Part shown: positions 6,681-8,101 of the stretch, in pieces
How the letters are laid out: the number at the start of each line of letters is the position of its first letter
How positions within the stretch are numbered: the first letter of the stretch is position 1
NCBI GenBank assembly: GCA_012271025.1
Contig: JAAXHF010000380.1
Coordinates: 1-8,101, forward strand
Reading direction: 5' to 3'
Length of the DNA: 8,101 bases
From: Deltaproteobacteria bacterium
GTDB lineage: Bacteria; Desulfobacterota_B; Binatia; Bin18
The notes under the pieces: generated by a model
Told to the model about the DNA's origin: nothing
Database searches by the model: none
What the model saw: only the letters and a program-made list of their open reading frames with translations
Program-made: the position numbers and the translations under genes

Positions 6681-7034
6681 CTAGTGCTTCATCTCGTTTG
6701 CGTCGGATACAAAGACCGTCTCGCGGTTGCGAAACAGGGCTATGACTATGGCCAGACCGAGTGCCACCTCTGCGGCGGCCACGGTGATGATGAAGACAGA
6801 GAAGACCTGCCCGGTAAGCACCAGCCTTGCCGCCTCCTCGAGCGCGCCGACCGACTCCCCCGCCACCGCCCTGGGCAGGACGTAGCGGGAAAGTGCCACA
6901 GCCGTGATGTTGACCCCGTTGAACATCAACTCAAGGCACATCAGGACCACGATCGCGTTGCGCTTGGTCAGCGCGCCGAACAGCCCTATGAAGAAGACGA
7001 TCGCCCCGACAAGGAGCATGCTTTCGAGGCCCAT
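6681..7034 (-). CDS. nuoK: NADH-quinone oxidoreductase subunit K (NuoK)
   Basis: NuoK is the small three-helix membrane subunit (MrpC/MnhC-like) of the complex I proton path. The 117-residue product has TM1 at about 5-22, TM2 at 27-48 and TM3 at 76-101. The two membrane glutamates expected of the family are present: E35 in LELMFNGVN on TM2 and E89 in AAAEVALGLA on TM3, corresponding to E. coli E36 and E72. The two glutamates are 54 residues apart, against 36 in E. coli, because of an enlarged TM2-TM3 loop at about 51-73 containing PRAVAGESVGALEEAAR. The ATG directly follows the nuoJ TAG. The TAG stop is 2 nt before the next gene. Confidence 0.96.
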   Translation of the reverse strand: MGLESMLLVGAIVFFIGLFGALTKRNAIVVLMCLELMFNGVNITAVALSRYVLPRAVAGESVGALEEAARLVLTGQVFSVFIITVAAAEVALGLAIVIALFRNRETVFVSDANEMKH

Positions 7035-7595
7035 CTATCGCCGCCTCAACAGGGCCAGGGCGCCCACCACGGCCGCCAGGAGAACGACCGAGGCCACCTC
7101 GAATGCGAGGACGTAGTCGGTTATCAGCAGGCCGGCTATGCCGGGAATCGTGTTGTCGTATACACGGCCGATCTCGTCGGCCGCGGCACCGGATATCTCG
7201 CCGCTGGATGACGCCGCCTCGATCAGGACCCAGTCGGTGCTGTAGATGACAAAGGCCACGCAGGCCATGAGGAGACCGGCAATTGCGAGCATCGGGAGCC
7301 GCAGCGCATTGAACGGGCTGCCCTGCTCTACGTCCCTGGTCGTGACCACGGCAAAGATGATCAGCACGGAGATTGCCCCGACGTAGATCAGCACCTGCAC
7401 CACGGCGAGGAACTCGGCCCTCATAAGCACGAAAAGGCCGGCCACACCAAGTAGCGCGACGACAAGGAACAGCGCGGCCCTGAACACGTCCCTGAGGAGC
7501 ACGACGGCAAGGGCCGCCACGACGGTCGAGGCCGCTATCGCCCAGAAGACGATGTCAATTAAGAGGGATGCCTCGGTCCCCGCCCCTAGCTGCAC
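7035..7595 (-). CDS. nuoJ: NADH-quinone oxidoreductase subunit J (NuoJ)
   Basis: NuoJ is a membrane-arm subunit with about five helices that packs with NuoA, NuoK and NuoH near the E-channel. The product has 186 residues. Hydrophobic segments lie at about 12-34, 38-58, 63-85, 100-118 and 158-183. The conserved TM3 stretch, YVGAISVLIIFAV at 71-83, matches the family region that forms the pi-bulge involved in coupling. The C-terminal TDYVLAFEVASVVLLAAVVGA at 159-179 is the usual last helix. A Ser/Ala/Glu-rich loop at about 125-148 (AASSSGEISGAAADEIG) separates TM4 from TM5. The start is GTG with a good GGAG site. The TAG stop abuts the nuoK ATG with no gap (TAGATG), which suggests translational coupling. 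Confidence 0.95.
   Translation of the reverse strand: MQLGAGTEASLLIDIVFWAIAASTVVAALAVVLLRDVFRAALFLVVALLGVAGLFVLMRAEFLAVVQVLIYVGAISVLIIFAVVTTRDVEQGSPFNALRLPMLAIAGLLMACVAFVIYSTDWVLIEAASSSGEISGAAADEIGRVYDNTIPGIAGLLITDYVLAFEVASVVLLAAVVGALALLRRR
7044..7047 (-). promoter_or_regulatory. Shine-Dalgarno site of nuoK inside the nuoJ 3' end
   Basis: GAGG on the minus strand sits 9 nt before the nuoK ATG at 7034, within the last codons of nuoJ (Leu-Arg-Arg-Arg-stop). Confidence 0.5.
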
Positions 7596-7602
7596 TACCG
7601 AG

Positions 7603-7606
7603 CTCC
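7603..7606 (-). promoter_or_regulatory. Shine-Dalgarno site of nuoJ
   Basis: On the minus strand GGAG lies 7 nt before the GTG at 7595. This supports the GTG as the nuoJ start. Confidence 0.6.
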
Positions 7607-7677
7607 GCCCGCCGCAAGGACGCGGTCACAAACGGTTTCAGCGGTGCGGCCCGGCGCGATCGACCTGCCCCGAGCGA

Positions 7678-8101
7678 TCACCGCTTGGCCCACCTGGCGC
7701 GCTGGTCATCCAGGGTCGGCCGCTCGTACCGTCCCGCTGTGGACCACTCGACCTCACCGGTCGCCCTGTGAGGGTCATAGCGTGCCGCGGCATGCTGGGG
7801 ACGGAACCACGTGCTTGGACGCTTCGGCTCCTCTACCAGCCTGTCCTTGCGAATGACCAGGTCGTTCCGCCTGTACTGGCCCTCCTCGAAGCCGCTGCCC
7901 ATGTGCAGGGCATCGTAAGGGCAGGCCTCAACGCAGAGCCCGCAGAACATGCATCGCCCAATGTCGATATCGAACACATCAAGGTGGTACTTCTGACCCT
8001 CCTGAACCTGCTCACCGGACTCGCTGGTCACGATCTCGATGATTCCCAGAGGGCAGTACTTGGCGCAGCTGGCGCAGCCGGTGCAGCGCTGTTCGTACCA
8101 G
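7678..8101 (-). CDS. nuoI: NADH-quinone oxidoreductase subunit I (NuoI), 5' end outside the window
   Basis: This is the peripheral-arm ferredoxin-like subunit of complex I. It carries clusters N6a and N6b, which pass electrons towards N2 and quinone. The reading frame stays open to the window edge, so an internal GTG at 8031 is not the start; 140 C-terminal codons are visible. Two full CxxCxxCxxxCP motifs are seen: CTGCASCAKYCP at visible residues 6-17, lying upstream of that GTG, and CMFCGLCVEACP at residues 50-61. That is the 2x[4Fe-4S] arrangement of the family. The roughly 75-residue tail after the second motif is polar, with many Arg, Asp and Glu, and has no further cysteines. The gene ends in TGA 82 nt before nuoJ. 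The intervening 7596-7677 shows only the nuoJ ribosome-binding site, with no clear promoter or ORF. Identification is firm from motifs plus position. Confidence 0.96.
   Translation of the reverse strand, partial: WYEQRCTGCASCAKYCPLGIIEIVTSESGEQVQEGQKYHLDVFDIDIGRCMFCGLCVEACPYDALHMGSGFEEGQYRRNDLVIRKDRLVEEPKRPSTWFRPQHAAARYDPHRATGEVEWSTAGRYERPTLDDQRARWAKR

Noticed and set aside
7596..7677. Internal promoter or regulatory RNA in the nuoI-nuoJ gap
   Set aside because: No convincing -35/-10 pair, long hairpin or T-run was seen. Only the nuoJ GGAG site stands out.
7833..8015. 60-codon minus-strand frame inside nuoI
   Set aside because: It is out of frame with the two CxxCxxCxxxCP motifs of nuoI and has no independent support.
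7678..8031. nuoI starting at the internal GTG at 8031
   Set aside because: The frame continues upstream to the window edge and encodes the first [4Fe-4S] cysteine motif, so the true start lies beyond base 8101.
1..8101. CRISPR arrays, tRNA or rRNA genes, insertion sequences, phage genes
   Set aside because: No spaced direct repeats, cloverleaf-like segments, transposase motifs or terminal inverted repeats were seen. The window is almost fully occupied by conserved genes on one strand.

Overview
The window is the 3' half of a bacterial respiratory complex I (nuo) operon. All genes are on the minus strand, so transcription runs from base 8101 towards base 1. In that order they are nuoI (5' end outside the window), nuoJ, nuoK, a 64-codon gene resembling the DUF2007 'putative signal transducing protein' family, nuoL, nuoM, nuoN, an NAD kinase (nadK) and a NUDIX hydrolase of the ADP-ribose pyrophosphatase type. 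Coding density is very high. The longest gaps are 90 nt (nuoM-nuoN) and 82 nt (nuoI-nuoJ). Several junctions abut or overlap (TAGATG at nuoJ/nuoK and at the small gene/nuoL; a 14-nt overlap at nadK/NUDIX), which suggests one translationally coupled polycistron. I see no tRNA, rRNA, CRISPR array, insertion sequence or convincing intrinsic terminator.

The DNA is GC-rich, with GTG and TTG starts as well as ATG. The I-J-K-L-M-N order is the usual bacterial one. The window alone does not fix the taxon. A high-GC lineage such as Chloroflexota (Dehalococcoidia/SAR202-like) is a guess from overall feel, not evidence.

Functionally, NuoI carries two [4Fe-4S] clusters of the peripheral arm. NuoJ and NuoK form part of the membrane arm next to the quinone site. 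NuoL, NuoM and NuoN are the three antiporter-like proton-pumping subunits, and each keeps the expected TM5 Glu and broken-helix Lys. Downstream, nadK phosphorylates NAD to NADP, and the NUDIX protein probably hydrolyses ADP-ribose or a related NAD breakdown product. The operon may therefore join NADH oxidation with control of the nicotinamide nucleotide pool.

The points that depart from a textbook nuo operon are: the DUF2007-like gene between nuoK and nuoL; the nadK-NUDIX tail; an apparent one-base frame break in the NUDIX gene just after its catalytic box, with a possible second break near its end; a possible 26-codon coupling ORF ahead of nuoN; an enlarged TM2-TM3 loop in NuoK; and a run of five consecutive TAG stop codons, some of which merge with the next gene's ribosome-binding region. 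I found no wholly new system. The small gene and the NAD-metabolism tail are the best leads.
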